Assembly: GCF_000972705.2 (NCBI RefSeq)
Contig: NZ_LATL02000286.1
Location: 1-41,918, forward strand
Direction of reading: 5' to 3'
From: Limnoraphis robusta CS-951
Lineage (GTDB): Bacteria > Cyanobacteriota > Cyanobacteriia > Cyanobacteriales > Microcoleaceae
DNA: 41,918 nucleotides
A program made the translations under genes and the position numbers. The notes beneath the pieces are model-generated. The model saw only the letters and a list, made by a program, of their open reading frames with translations. It searched no databases and had not been told where the DNA came from. This document shows positions 7,054-15,796 of this stretch, one piece after another. Position 1 is the first letter of the stretch, and each line of letters opens with the position of its first letter.

Positions 7054-8091
7054 TTAAGATTTTTTCAGGGAAATCCAACCGTTATCAAGATACCATTGAG
7101 CCAGTTCTTTTAATCCTTCTTCATCAGAATGAGCCGGAATAAAATCAACTAAATTTCTCATTTTTGAGGTATTAAAAGAACGATCTTTGGTGTAAAAAGC
7201 CAATCGCCGTCGATAAATAGGCGGTTCAATTCCCAAGGGACGAAAAATGAGTTCAAAGAAATCACCAATGGCAAAAACAGGTGCCGCAGGAACTTTAATA
7301 AATTTGGGAGAAACGCCGTAATACCCCCCAATTAAAGCCACCATATCTTTAAACGTCATGGCTTCTTTGCTTCCACAAATAAACACTTCCCCAACAGCTT
7401 TTGGATGAGTCGCCGCAACAATAAAAAAGTCCGTCAAGTCATCGACATGAATAAAATGCAGTAAGTTACTTCCATTTCCAATCACGGGTACCCATTTTTT
7501 AGCAACCCATTTATAGATTTTCAGAAGACGTTTTTCTCCGGGGCCATAGATTCCAGCCGGACGAACAACAGTTATCGGTAAGCCTTCTTTTTGACCAAAT
7601 TCTTGAATCCATTGTTCTCCCTGAAGTTTAGTTTCTTGATAAACATCTCCGGGTTTTAAAGGACAGTTTTCATCTCCAGGGGGATTGTCAACATGACCAT
7701 GAACCCCAATCGTTGAAACGTGAACAAACCGTCTAAAATCTGGTTGTTTGAGGGCAGCTTTTGCTAAAAGTTGGGTACTGAGAACATGAACGTTATAATA
7801 GCCAATATCGGGTGATTTTGCTTCTCTAAACGGTGTCACCATATGGAAAATATAGTTAACGCCTTCTATGGCTTTATTAATCAGTTCTTCATCAAATACA
7901 TCGCCTTTTAGCCATTGAATGGGCATTCCCGCAAAGGATTCTAAATTGGAACTCGGACGGGCAATTGCAACAACTTCAATCCCTTGATTAATCAGCTTTT
8001 TAACCAGAACTGAACCTGTAAAACCAGTTGCTCCCGTAACCAGAGCGCGGGAGCCAGGAGGAAGTTTATATTGAGATTCGGTGAGTGTCAT
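7054..8091 (-). CDS. NAD(P)-dependent epimerase/dehydratase, extended SDR
   Basis: Rossmann-fold oxidoreductase of the extended short-chain dehydrogenase type, acting on a sugar nucleotide or a sterol-like/isoprenoid alcohol. In 345 residues: dinucleotide motif TGATGFTG at 19-26, LKGDV at 61-65, HVSTIGVHG near 124-132 (catalytic Ser), and YQETK with Y151 and K155. RPAGIYGPGE and HFIHVDDL follow, both typical of the 3-beta-HSD/dihydroflavonol-reductase side of the family. Substrate unknown; the setting among glycan genes makes a nucleotide-sugar or lipid-linked sugar plausible. It is 20 bases downstream of the methyltransferase in the same operon. Confidence 0.88.
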   Translation of the reverse strand: MTLTESQYKLPPGSRALVTGATGFTGSVLVKKLINQGIEVVAIARPSSNLESFAGMPIQWLKGDVFDEELINKAIEGVNYIFHMVTPFREAKSPDIGYYNVHVLSTQLLAKAALKQPDFRRFVHVSTIGVHGHVDNPPGDENCPLKPGDVYQETKLQGEQWIQEFGQKEGLPITVVRPAGIYGPGEKRLLKIYKWVAKKWVPVIGNGSNLLHFIHVDDLTDFFIVAATHPKAVGEVFICGSKEAMTFKDMVALIGGYYGVSPKFIKVPAAPVFAIGDFFELIFRPLGIEPPIYRRRLAFYTKDRSFNTSKMRNLVDFIPAHSDEEGLKELAQWYLDNGWISLKKS

Positions 8092-8111
8092 CTTAACTTG
8101 AGAATTGGAGG

Positions 8112-8849
8112 TTAACGGGGTGTAAATTTAGCAACAATGGGAGAACCTAACCAATAGGTTAATCCCAATACTCTCATAGATTGTTCAAGTTGAGATGAAA
8201 GTCCAGGAGATTTCAGGGTACGATGCAGTACCATCGGCCAGAAAAATTGAGCATAACGTCCCGTTTGTTGCCAACCTACGGCTTTAAAGTAGTTAAGCAG
8301 CGTAGATTCTTGATAAGAAATAAAGGGTCGAGTATTGCCTTCTAATCCTTTTTTCAGTTTAAATAAATAGGGTGCAATGGAATTCACACTGCGAACGGTT
8401 GGATAATCAACGATTACCGCTTTTTTTGCCACTCTCGTCAGTTCACTTAAGAATTTTTCCCATTGCGTCACATGAGCTAAAAAGCGATAACTAATCACCA
8501 CATCAAAGGCGTTATCCGGGTAGGGTAAATCGAGAACATTTCCGACTTGAAAGGAACAGCGATTAGTTTCTAGCCAAGGCTGAATTCTTGCTTGACAAAC
8601 CTCAGAACTTCCTAATACTGTAACTTGATAGCCATTTTCAATTAAAGGAGCGGTGATTTGTCCATGTCCGCCCCCGACATCCAAAACCGTCGCCTGGGGA
8701 TAGTCTTGAAGCATTTGTAATGTTGCTTCGGTTTGAATGTTCAGCATCCAAGTTCCAACTGCACCGGAAAACCGAGAAGCATAACCCTCTGAAGAAGTTT
8801 CTATATCTGCGGTTTCTGGAAAGTTTGAATTAACAATCATCTTTTTCAC
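8112..8849 (-). CDS. Class I SAM-dependent methyltransferase
   Basis: Methyltransferase with the seven-strand Rossmann fold; transfers methyl from S-adenosylmethionine to an unknown small molecule or sugar. The 245-residue protein has motif I VLDVGGGHGQI at residues 55-65, a motif II-like segment VGNVLDLPYPDNAFDVVISY and the strand VIVDYPTVRS. This is the Methyltransf_11/UbiE-like layout. A second in-frame ATG three codons in is an alternative start. It lies between a PHP-like gene (33 bases upstream) and the SDR gene (20 bases downstream), so the three are probably co-transcribed and act on the same product. Confidence 0.87.
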   Translation of the reverse strand: MKKMIVNSNFPETADIETSSEGYASRFSGAVGTWMLNIQTEATLQMLQDYPQATVLDVGGGHGQITAPLIENGYQVTVLGSSEVCQARIQPWLETNRCSFQVGNVLDLPYPDNAFDVVISYRFLAHVTQWEKFLSELTRVAKKAVIVDYPTVRSVNSIAPYLFKLKKGLEGNTRPFISYQESTLLNYFKAVGWQQTGRYAQFFWPMVLHRTLKSPGLSSQLEQSMRVLGLTYWLGSPIVAKFTPR

Positions 8850-8882
8850 CCTGTTACTTAATTTATGCGAATATTCACCGCT

Positions 8883-9725
8883 TTATTCTTGATTTTGATA
8901 GCGAACTTGAACTTGATTGCGAATAAAATTCCAAGGGGTTTGTAAAGAGCCGTAAGGATGCACAACCGTTTCAGGACGAAGTAAAATCTCTTTCATACTT
9001 TTTCCGGGTTCTTGTTGATTAAATGAACCCCGAACCTGAAATCCAAAACTGCCGGGTCGAGTAATTTCCGAAGTAAGCGGAAGCGGATCAGTTCCGGGTA
9101 AAATTCTTAATCCTTTGGCTTCTGCGAGTTGAAAATAAGCAGGACGACGCCAAAAAATAGGACGTCCGCCATTATCTCCCAAAAATAACGGAGAAGCATC
9201 ATCAGACTTCAACAGGTTACTTAATACTTTTCCCCGTCGTCCGATCCACTTTCCAAAACCCCAAGGAAGGATGGGTAAACCGCCTGCTTCTCGAATCATT
9301 TGTAGGGTTTCTGGAAGGGGAGAACCATCGGTAAAAGTCTGATCGGTGATTAAGGCTAAAACCTCTAAATTTTCCGAGGTAATGATCTGACGACCTGCAA
9401 TTAAAAACATCCCCTGTTGTTGGGGATTTTCGGCATAAATAGACTCATGTTCAGATGTTTTCTTAAATTTCCAGTCTTCTATCTTTTGCTGTTTTTCTGC
9501 ATAGTCTACTAATGTTTTAAACCAGTTATTGCCACTTGTTTCTGTCAAGAATAACAGGGAAAAAGAGGGAAGTTTACCGGGCAGTTTAGCAACTGTTTTT
9601 TGAAAGTTTTCAAAGGCTGAATTGAGAAACTGTTCGAGGGAAAAACAGTTATAGATATGAACATGAGCATCTGCTAGAATTAAAGGATGAGCAGAGTCAA
9701 TCGATTTGGCTAATAGGGAGGTCAT
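8883..9725 (-). CDS. Uncharacterised PHP/amidohydrolase-like protein
   Basis: 280-residue protein without a name I can assign. Its first strand LILADAHVHIYNCF contains D19, H21 and H23, the D-x-H-x-H metal-binding start of PHP and amidohydrolase folds. Later segments fit further metal or phosphate ligands of a TIM-barrel hydrolase: GGLPILPWGFGKW, FLGDNGGRP and GLRILPGTDPLPL. No signal peptide and no membrane segment. It is the first gene after a palindromic repeat that splits the operon, and is 33 bases upstream of the methyltransferase. A phosphoesterase or sugar-related hydrolase in the same pathway is possible; this is inference. Confidence 0.7.
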   Translation of the reverse strand: MTSLLAKSIDSAHPLILADAHVHIYNCFSLEQFLNSAFENFQKTVAKLPGKLPSFSLLFLTETSGNNWFKTLVDYAEKQQKIEDWKFKKTSEHESIYAENPQQQGMFLIAGRQIITSENLEVLALITDQTFTDGSPLPETLQMIREAGGLPILPWGFGKWIGRRGKVLSNLLKSDDASPLFLGDNGGRPIFWRRPAYFQLAEAKGLRILPGTDPLPLTSEITRPGSFGFQVRGSFNQQEPGKSMKEILLRPETVVHPYGSLQTPWNFIRNQVQVRYQNQE

Positions 9726-9778
9726 CGCTAAGGCTCACAATGGGATTTGTTGAAGTTTGGCTGGGTAAGTTTTATCTT

Positions 9779-9893
9779 ATACCAATTCTTTATGAAGCTG
9801 CATCTAATTTATCCCCCCCAGCCCCCCTTACTAAGGGGGGAAGCCGCAGGCGGGGGGATCGAAAAAAGTTGCATAATTAGAAAGAAATGGTAT
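9779..9893. repeat. Palindromic dispersed repeat inserted in the glycan operon
   Basis: The ends ATACCAATTCTTT (9779) and AAAGAAATGGTAT (ending 9893) are inverted repeats with one mismatch. The centre has a near-perfect hairpin, CCCCCCTTACTAAGGGGGG, enclosed by an outer AT-C-run / G-run-AT pair. The centre plus one arm recurs inverted at 25804-25882, so it belongs to a dispersed family. It starts 8 bases past the stop of the DUF457 gene and ends 54 bases before the next start, and could act as an attenuator or mRNA processing site inside the operon. Confidence 0.75.
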
Positions 9894-9900
9894 TACTATT

Positions 9901-10440
9901 CTACTCCACAAATTTTTGAGATTGGGTTTGTTTCCAAAACCATAATCCGGCGAGAACCAGTCCAGAGTAACCCAACTCCCAACCGATAAAGACTAAATGG
10001 CTGAGATCAAATAGTCCTCTCGAATGATGAACGCCGGGAAACAGGGGTAAAGAAGATTGAATAGAAACGTCTGAAAAGGGCGAGAATATTTGTACACCTG
10101 ACCCGCCTGCGGTAAAGATATCTAAGAGTAAATGGGAACCATAAATAATCAATGTCCACCCGATTAATTTTTGGGCGGAGAACTTCTTGAAGCGACTTCC
10201 CAATAAACCGATAACCAGACTTAAGCCAACGGTAAAAAGTAGGGTATGGGTTAACCCTCGATGAAATCGTTCTCCTGTTAGTAATTGGGGGATAAAATCA
10301 AAGTCTGCGGCGATCGCAATGAAAACCGCAGCAAAAGATTCCCAATGATACCGCTTTCCTTGATGAAAAGGGCGTGATTTTAGGGGAAATAATTCCGATA
10401 AAACGTATCCAGAAACAGCGTGAGCGATGGGAGAAGGCAT
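9901..10440 (-). CDS. YdjM/DUF457-type membrane-bound metal-dependent hydrolase
   Basis: 179-residue membrane protein of the LexA-binding YdjM family (DUF457), annotated as a putative metal-dependent hydrolase. The start MPSPIAHAVSGY gives the family His. It is followed by a hydrophobic helix with AADFDFIPQLL (metal-ligand Asp residues), then GLTHTLLF with a conserved His, GSHLLLDIFTAGG, and a last transmembrane helix (HLVFIGWELGYSGLVLAGLW). About four membrane segments in all. Biochemical role is not established. It sits 12 bases after the GlpD gene; a role in lipid or glycan turnover at the membrane would fit but is unproven. Confidence 0.85.
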   Translation of the reverse strand: MPSPIAHAVSGYVLSELFPLKSRPFHQGKRYHWESFAAVFIAIAADFDFIPQLLTGERFHRGLTHTLLFTVGLSLVIGLLGSRFKKFSAQKLIGWTLIIYGSHLLLDIFTAGGSGVQIFSPFSDVSIQSSLPLFPGVHHSRGLFDLSHLVFIGWELGYSGLVLAGLWFWKQTQSQKFVE

Positions 10441-10452
10441 AATTAAAATTAA

Positions 10453-12099
10453 TTAAACACCAGATAAAATAGGAGTATGATGCTTACTTATATTTTTCAC
10501 TTGTTGGAGTTCTTGCTGGATTTGAGTTGAACTCCAGCCCAACAGATCAGCCATTGTTTCCGCACATAACTGTACAGAACTCTCGTCTAGTTCACCTGCA
10601 CTACCCAGTTCTGTTCGCCGAAACACAACATCACTTAGGGTTTGTGCCATTTCATAATCAACAGCATACAAGACTTGTGCCTTGAGAACCGCATGATCCG
10701 ATGAACTCGGCTGAGGTAATTTCTTTAAATAGCCTAACACATCTTGATAAACAGAACCGTAATTATAGACTAAACTCCGAATCGTCTCCGATGCAAATCC
10801 CTCGGACTGTTTCGTTGTGATTGCCTGTTGTAAGAAAGCGGAAAAATTGCTAATCTCTCCCCCATAAAGTGGTGTTGTTGCGGATACAGACGGGGGAGAT
10901 TTTTGACCCCAAGATTTAAACAGGTAATCCAGCGTTTTTTGAGCCACATCACGAGCGGTTGTATATTTCACTCCCACGACTGAGATTAATCCAGTCAGTC
11001 CCTCTGCGGTAAAATCTCGAATTTGATACTGTTTAAGCATCGCAGGTTCGCCTGTTTTCGGATCAATTCCCTTGTAAGGAAGCTGACCTTGATGTACAAA
11101 TAATATATCTTCTCGGGTTAATTGAGCGGGTGGATAAGCTTCGTTAATTTGATTGATAAACCCTTGAATCGATTCTTCGGAAATTTTAAATTCATCGGGG
11201 TTTTGAGGTTCGATTCCTTGCCAAGTCCCAATCATCGATTTTCCTCGCCAGGGAGAGACAAACCAGAAGCGTCCTTTACCCGGTAAACCGACTGCATAAT
11301 GATTAAATAAAGGGCGAGTAATCACGTTCATCGCCTGGGCTAAACCCATTTGATGTTGAGGGGGTTGAGGTTTGACTAAACCTAAAACATGATTCACCCA
11401 AGGCCCACTGGTATTAATAACCGTTTTGGCTTGAATTTCAAAGGAATTCCCCGTTAAAACATCTACAACTTTAACGCCAGTAATCCGATTTTCCTGTTGT
11501 AAAAATCCGGTCACTTTGGTATAATTAGAAAGATCTGCACCTTGCTCAACTGCTGAGTGTAAAAACGCCAGGGTGAGTCGTTCAGAATTGTACACCTGGG
11601 CATCGTGAAAAACTGCTCCTCCTGTTAATCCCTCTATCGTTAAACCCGGAACTAATTGTTGACATTCGGTTTTAGAAACGACACGACCTTTGGGGAGATG
11701 TTTTTGTTTATCTGAAAGTCGATTGCGATCAAAACTAACAAGATCGTTGAGTTTTAAAGCGATAGAAAGAGCTTCTTTTCCCTTCGTTCCATGTCCGTAA
11801 GTGGGAATGAGAACCGGGAGGGGATGAACGAGATGGGGCGCAATTCCCATTAACGTTGTGCGTTCAGAAATCGACTCTCGCATCCGTTTCAAATCCGCCG
11901 TTTGTAGATATCTCAATCCCCCGTGAATGGTCTTTAAACTGTTTGCTGAGGTGGCGCCACCAAAGTCAGATTGTTCGACTAAGGCGACGCTTAAACCCCG
12001 TGAACTGGCTTCCCAAGCAACACTTGCGCCGTAGATTCCGCCGCCAATAATCAGGACATCGTAGACCGTTTGGGTTAAAGTCGCAAGGTTTCTTTTCAT
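10453..12099 (-). CDS. glpD: Glycerol-3-phosphate dehydrogenase, FAD-dependent
   Basis: Flavoenzyme oxidising sn-glycerol-3-phosphate to dihydroxyacetone phosphate, with electrons passing to the quinone pool. The 548 residues begin with the FAD-binding GGGIYGAS (19-26), then VEQSDFGGATSANSLKTIHGGLRYL split over conserved blocks, INTSGPWVNHVLG in the middle, FVSPWRGKSMIGTW in the substrate domain, and a helical C-terminal DAO_C-like region ending CAETMADLLGW. This matches GlpD better than general DAO oxidases. It is the second gene of an apparent glycan operon, 22 bases after a GT4 gene. That is an unusual place and may reflect a glycerophosphate-containing product. Confidence 0.85.
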   Translation of the reverse strand: MKRNLATLTQTVYDVLIIGGGIYGASVAWEASSRGLSVALVEQSDFGGATSANSLKTIHGGLRYLQTADLKRMRESISERTTLMGIAPHLVHPLPVLIPTYGHGTKGKEALSIALKLNDLVSFDRNRLSDKQKHLPKGRVVSKTECQQLVPGLTIEGLTGGAVFHDAQVYNSERLTLAFLHSAVEQGADLSNYTKVTGFLQQENRITGVKVVDVLTGNSFEIQAKTVINTSGPWVNHVLGLVKPQPPQHQMGLAQAMNVITRPLFNHYAVGLPGKGRFWFVSPWRGKSMIGTWQGIEPQNPDEFKISEESIQGFINQINEAYPPAQLTREDILFVHQGQLPYKGIDPKTGEPAMLKQYQIRDFTAEGLTGLISVVGVKYTTARDVAQKTLDYLFKSWGQKSPPSVSATTPLYGGEISNFSAFLQQAITTKQSEGFASETIRSLVYNYGSVYQDVLGYLKKLPQPSSSDHAVLKAQVLYAVDYEMAQTLSDVVFRRTELGSAGELDESSVQLCAETMADLLGWSSTQIQQELQQVKNISKHHTPILSGV

Positions 12100-12121
12100 T
12101 ACTTTTTAGACATCACTCTAT

Positions 12122-13408
12122 CTATCCTACTTGCAACTGAGTCGGAAAGATTTCACGCTGTAACCAACAGTAAAGGCCATTAACGGTTTTGCGAAATGCA
12201 CTGTAACTGTGTTTTTCTTGAACCAATTGTTGTCCAGCGTTTCCGAGTTCTGAACACAAGTTAGGATTGTTGATCAACTCAATCATACCTTGAGAAAAGT
12301 CTTCTGGTGTAGGTTGCGCCAGCATGGAAACTTCTGGAGTTAAAACTTGGGTATGGGTCAGCAAATCAGTTGCTAAAACCGCTTTCCCACTATCGAGGTA
12401 GGAGTAAACTTTCATCGGGGTATTAATCCCTTTCGTCCGAGGAGAGACTAAAATATCAGCTTGGGAAAGATAGCCACTCAGATTTTTAGCAGGACGTTGA
12501 CCGAGAAAATGTACTTTGTGATTGATTCCCAATTGAGTGGATTTTGCTTGATATTTTTCAATTCCGGCTTCATCTCCACCAATAATGACTAAATCTGCTT
12601 GATTGGTAGATTTTAAAGTGAGTGCAAAACTGTCTAGCAGCAAATCAATCCCTTGATATCCTTCTAAATTTCCGACATACATCAGGATTTTATTTTGGAT
12701 ACCGAGTTGTTTGCGAATGTCTTCGTTGACTTCTGTTGTCGATTCTTCTAACAGCGAGATATCGGGAAGTAGAGTTACTTTTTCCGGTTGATAACGAGCG
12801 ATATCTTCAGCGATCGCATTACAGACCGGAACCACAGCTTTCGCGTTTTGAACTGCCATTTTCTCAAACCAGTTAAACACCCCAGCCAAGGGTTTTAGTG
12901 ATGGGATTTGCTCGATCATCTGTTGAGCAATGGAGGAATCCATGTCATAAACATAGGGAATTCCAAACATTAGCTTCATCAGTAAGGCGATAAAAACAGA
13001 TTCTTCTATGGCTTGAATCAGATCATATTTACCGCTCGCCGCCAGTCGCATCACTTTAAAGATCATCAAGAAGTCATAGACTAATTTTTTTCCTGAAAAT
13101 CCCGGCTTAATGTTTTTAACAAAAGGAACTTTTATGGTTCTGTGGATTCTGACATTCTCGAGTTCAATATCTTTTCCTTCAGGAAAGGTAACAACATCGA
13201 CTTGGTGATGATTTTCGGATAACGCTCTTAAAAAAAAGCCTGTATTAATCGGAGTTCCTCGGTCTTGATAAAAAGGATGCGGTGCTAAAAATAAGATCTT
13301 CAGTCCGTTTGAATCGTTGAACTTTTCTTGAGGCTTGAGGCGAAAACTTTTAATTTGATGTTTAGCCGCACTTTTGAGTTTAGAGCTAGTTTGACTTGCG
13401 AGTACCAT
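12122..13408 (-). CDS. Family 4 glycosyltransferase
   Basis: Retaining GT-B-fold glycosyltransferase. In 428 residues the N-terminal domain opens ILFLAPHPFYQDRGTPINTG, the usual Gly-rich acceptor loop. The C-terminal domain shows ILMYVGNLEGYQGIDLLL, DLVIIGGDEAG, VHFLGQRP and a nucleotide-sugar segment VSPRTKGINTPMKVYSYLD. There the first Glu of the family E-x7-E is not present in usual form. Catalyses sugar transfer to a lipid-linked or extracellular glycan; donor unknown. GAGGGG lies 6 bases before the ATG. First gene of a seven-gene minus-strand operon, so its upstream region (13409 onward) should hold the operon promoter. Confidence 0.88.
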   Translation of the reverse strand: MVLASQTSSKLKSAAKHQIKSFRLKPQEKFNDSNGLKILFLAPHPFYQDRGTPINTGFFLRALSENHHQVDVVTFPEGKDIELENVRIHRTIKVPFVKNIKPGFSGKKLVYDFLMIFKVMRLAASGKYDLIQAIEESVFIALLMKLMFGIPYVYDMDSSIAQQMIEQIPSLKPLAGVFNWFEKMAVQNAKAVVPVCNAIAEDIARYQPEKVTLLPDISLLEESTTEVNEDIRKQLGIQNKILMYVGNLEGYQGIDLLLDSFALTLKSTNQADLVIIGGDEAGIEKYQAKSTQLGINHKVHFLGQRPAKNLSGYLSQADILVSPRTKGINTPMKVYSYLDSGKAVLATDLLTHTQVLTPEVSMLAQPTPEDFSQGMIELINNPNLCSELGNAGQQLVQEKHSYSAFRKTVNGLYCWLQREIFPTQLQVG

Positions 13409-14054
13409 TTTTACCCCTCAAAATTATGTACAATATCGTCGTATAAAATTTCAGCCTAAAACCTTCCGATTTTTGGGCTTCTAATCAAGTTAGTCTCCGC
13501 CTAAATTTTGATCAAGTTTCCGACTTGATGTGTCAATTCTCAATCCTGATCTGTTAGGCAGAAGAGTTTACAACCCTAACTGAAGAACACTCTAGTTTTG
13601 AATAATTATGCTTTAGTCCTTTCTGTTTGAATCGTACAATGACATTTCTGAAAAAGTAAGGGGGGTTGTGTAAAACCTTTCAGACAACTGAACCCTTTTA
13701 TGTAAAGCTTCAGTAAAGATACTGTATTATTAATTTTTAGAGGCTTCAGTAAGTCTACGGAGTTGATCTGTTGTATAAGCACAGCAGGAAGTTCTCCTCT
13801 GTATTTTTTCGAGGATGTGGAAGTCCGAATTGATATTCGACTGAGTGCAGCAGTTTGTTAAGAAGTTAATCGCCTCATTGACTCCAGAAAGATTATATGA
13901 AATACTTTAATGTTTGGTTCAAATTACGGATGAGGAGACCGTTGACAGTGACCTGTTTTGTAGAATTGCCTCTACCAGTGATCAGTCCTCTTGCTTTCTG
14001 CTTTTTGTCGGATTATTTTTTCATTTCATATTAGGCCTCTATTGAAAAGTAACT
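13409..14054. other. 646-bp intergenic region upstream of the glycan operon
   Basis: No open frame of note. The decamer GCTTCAGTAA occurs twice in direct orientation (13707-13716 and 13743-13752), 36 bases apart. A CATAAT hexamer near 13424 (minus strand) could be a -10 for the operon, but no convincing -35 was found. Its length leaves room for a long leader or a small RNA, without direct support. Confidence 0.5.
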
Positions 14055-14498
14055 TCACAAAACTTTAAGCTTTTCGACATATCCTTTTAACTCTCGGGCC
14101 ATTCTGTCCATGCCTCGTTTTTCATCTTCACGAATAAACGGTAAAAATACCCGTGATATCCATCCAGAAAACTCTTCTCGGTGAATATACTTTGTCCGAC
14201 CTTCCCCAATTTCTTGCAATTCAAACCAATATTCACCCCGAAAACCCGGAATTTCACAAACCCAACTCAAACAGACGGCCGGTTGTACAACTTTAACAAT
14301 GGCTTGAAACTCTGTATCTTCGTCAGCCGGACTTCGCCACACCGATAGCCGCAGGATTTGATTCACCTCAAAGGGTAAACTGGAGTCACGGTCAAATAAA
14401 AAACTATTCCACTCAACCCAATCTTCTTTTTGATAGAGTGCTTGCCAAACTCGCTGTTTGGAGGCATTAATTTCAATTTCCGTATAAATCGTTGACAT
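14055..14498 (-). CDS. SRPBCC-fold protein (polyketide cyclase/START-like)
   Basis: 147-residue protein of the SRPBCC ligand-binding superfamily, a helix-grip fold with a hydrophobic cavity. The start at 14498 gives the family opening MSTIYTEIEINASKQRVWQA; an in-frame ATG at 14561 adds 21 residues with no family match. Other family features are WVEWNSFLF, AIVKVVQPAVCLSWVCEIPG and YIHREEFSGWISRVFLPF, close to cyanobacterial SRPBCC domain proteins of unknown ligand. It is divergent from tilS with a short gap and shows no operon partner. Function beyond lipid or small-molecule binding cannot be stated. Confidence 0.82.
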   Translation of the reverse strand: MSTIYTEIEINASKQRVWQALYQKEDWVEWNSFLFDRDSSLPFEVNQILRLSVWRSPADEDTEFQAIVKVVQPAVCLSWVCEIPGFRGEYWFELQEIGEGRTKYIHREEFSGWISRVFLPFIREDEKRGMDRMARELKGYVEKLKVL

Positions 14499-14632
14499 AT
14501 CATTTAAAATTAGGAAAGAGAAAGCCGGAATGCTAGAATTTTTGATTTTTCTTTCGATCATCCCAGAACAGTCTCTGCCCGATCAATTTTACGCCGACTT
14601 TTCCTGTAATTAAAGGATTGTTACTCAATGAA

Positions 14633-15640
14633 ATGTCTAATTCTGCTTCTTGGACACCCCTCCATGCTCAACTTCATCGAACTTTAAAAGTACGTCAACT
14701 TTTACCTTCCGGTCAACGGCTTTTGGTAGCAGTATCCGGCGGACAAGACTCCCTATGCCTAATCAAATTGCTCCTAGACTTGCAACCGAAATGGGGTTGG
14801 GACTTAGCGATCGCTCATTGTGATCATGGTTGGCGCTCTGACTCTGCGGATAATGCTAAGTATATTAAACAACTTGCCCAATTTTGGCAAGTCTTATTTT
14901 ACGGTAAAACGGCTCAACAAATCCCAAAAAGTGAAGCCGATGCTCGTCACTGGCGTTATCAGGTTTTATCTGAAATTGCTCTAAGTCATAATTACGCCTA
15001 TGTTGTTACAGGTCATACCCAGAGCGATCGCGCCGAAACGTTATTATACAATTTAATTCGCGGTAGTGGGGCTGATGGCTTACAAGCCTTAACTTGGAAA
15101 CGTCCTTTAGAAATTACCGCCGATACTAATAATAATGTATGGTTAGTGCGACCGATGTTAGAAATTTTGCGATCGCAAACGGGTCAATTTTGCCAAGACC
15201 AACAGTTAAAAATTTGGTCTGATAGTACCAACCAAGACTTAAAATATGCTCGCAACCGGATTCGTACTGAGTTAATACCCTACTTGCAAACCCATTTTAA
15301 CCCGCAAACCGAACAAGCTTTAGCGCAAACTGCTGAACTCTTACAAGCCGAAGTAGACTACTTAGAACAAGCCACCGAACAACTGTATCAACAAGCGATC
15401 GCATTTGAAGCGAATTCTACCCCTTTAAAAATCAATCGCCTGATTTTACGTCAAGCCCCCCTCGCCCTGCAACGTCGAGTCATGCGTCGTTGGCTGCAAG
15501 AGATTCTACCGACATCACCCACATTTGAGATGATCGAGAAGCTGACCGCTTTAATCTCAGCCCCGAACCGATCCCAGAGCGATCCCTTTCCGGGTGGAGC
15601 GATCGCCAAAGTTGACGGTGAATGGATATATACAATTTAG
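14633..15640 (+). CDS. tilS: tRNA(Ile)-lysidine synthetase TilS
   Basis: Modifies C34 of the CAU anticodon of tRNA-Ile to lysidine with ATP and lysine, so that the tRNA reads AUA instead of AUG. The ATP-binding PP-loop SGGQDS lies at residues 35-40. HCDHGWRSDS, SEADARHWRYQVL, VTGHTQSDRAETLLYNLIRGSG and the tail STNQDLKYARNRIRTELIPYL are all diagnostic. At 335 residues it has the short cyanobacterial form with a reduced C-terminal domain. ATG 14633 is used; an in-frame TTG at 14618 adds five residues but sits directly on the AAAGGA sequence. Essential housekeeping gene. Confidence 0.95.
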   Translation: MSNSASWTPLHAQLHRTLKVRQLLPSGQRLLVAVSGGQDSLCLIKLLLDLQPKWGWDLAIAHCDHGWRSDSADNAKYIKQLAQFWQVLFYGKTAQQIPKSEADARHWRYQVLSEIALSHNYAYVVTGHTQSDRAETLLYNLIRGSGADGLQALTWKRPLEITADTNNNVWLVRPMLEILRSQTGQFCQDQQLKIWSDSTNQDLKYARNRIRTELIPYLQTHFNPQTEQALAQTAELLQAEVDYLEQATEQLYQQAIAFEANSTPLKINRLILRQAPLALQRRVMRRWLQEILPTSPTFEMIEKLTALISAPNRSQSDPFPGGAIAKVDGEWIYTI

Positions 15641-15796
15641 CTGATGGTCGGACTTTACCTTGTTTCGTTAATATTGTTTTAAAACTCAGGTCATGCTGAA
15701 ACCTGACTCAGTGTGGACAGCATCTCGAAGCTGTTGACTCTTAGTTATTTCAGCCTCGGGGTGTCCTGAACCTAAATTAAAATAGGAAGCGTTTGT

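Noticed and set aside
11200..11225. GGTTCGATTCC resembling a tRNA T-arm
   Set aside because: It lies within the GlpD coding sequence and no acceptor, D or anticodon stems can be formed around it.
15641..15796. Small hairpins between tilS and glgX as terminators
   Set aside because: Stems of 5-7 bp without T-runs; insufficient support.
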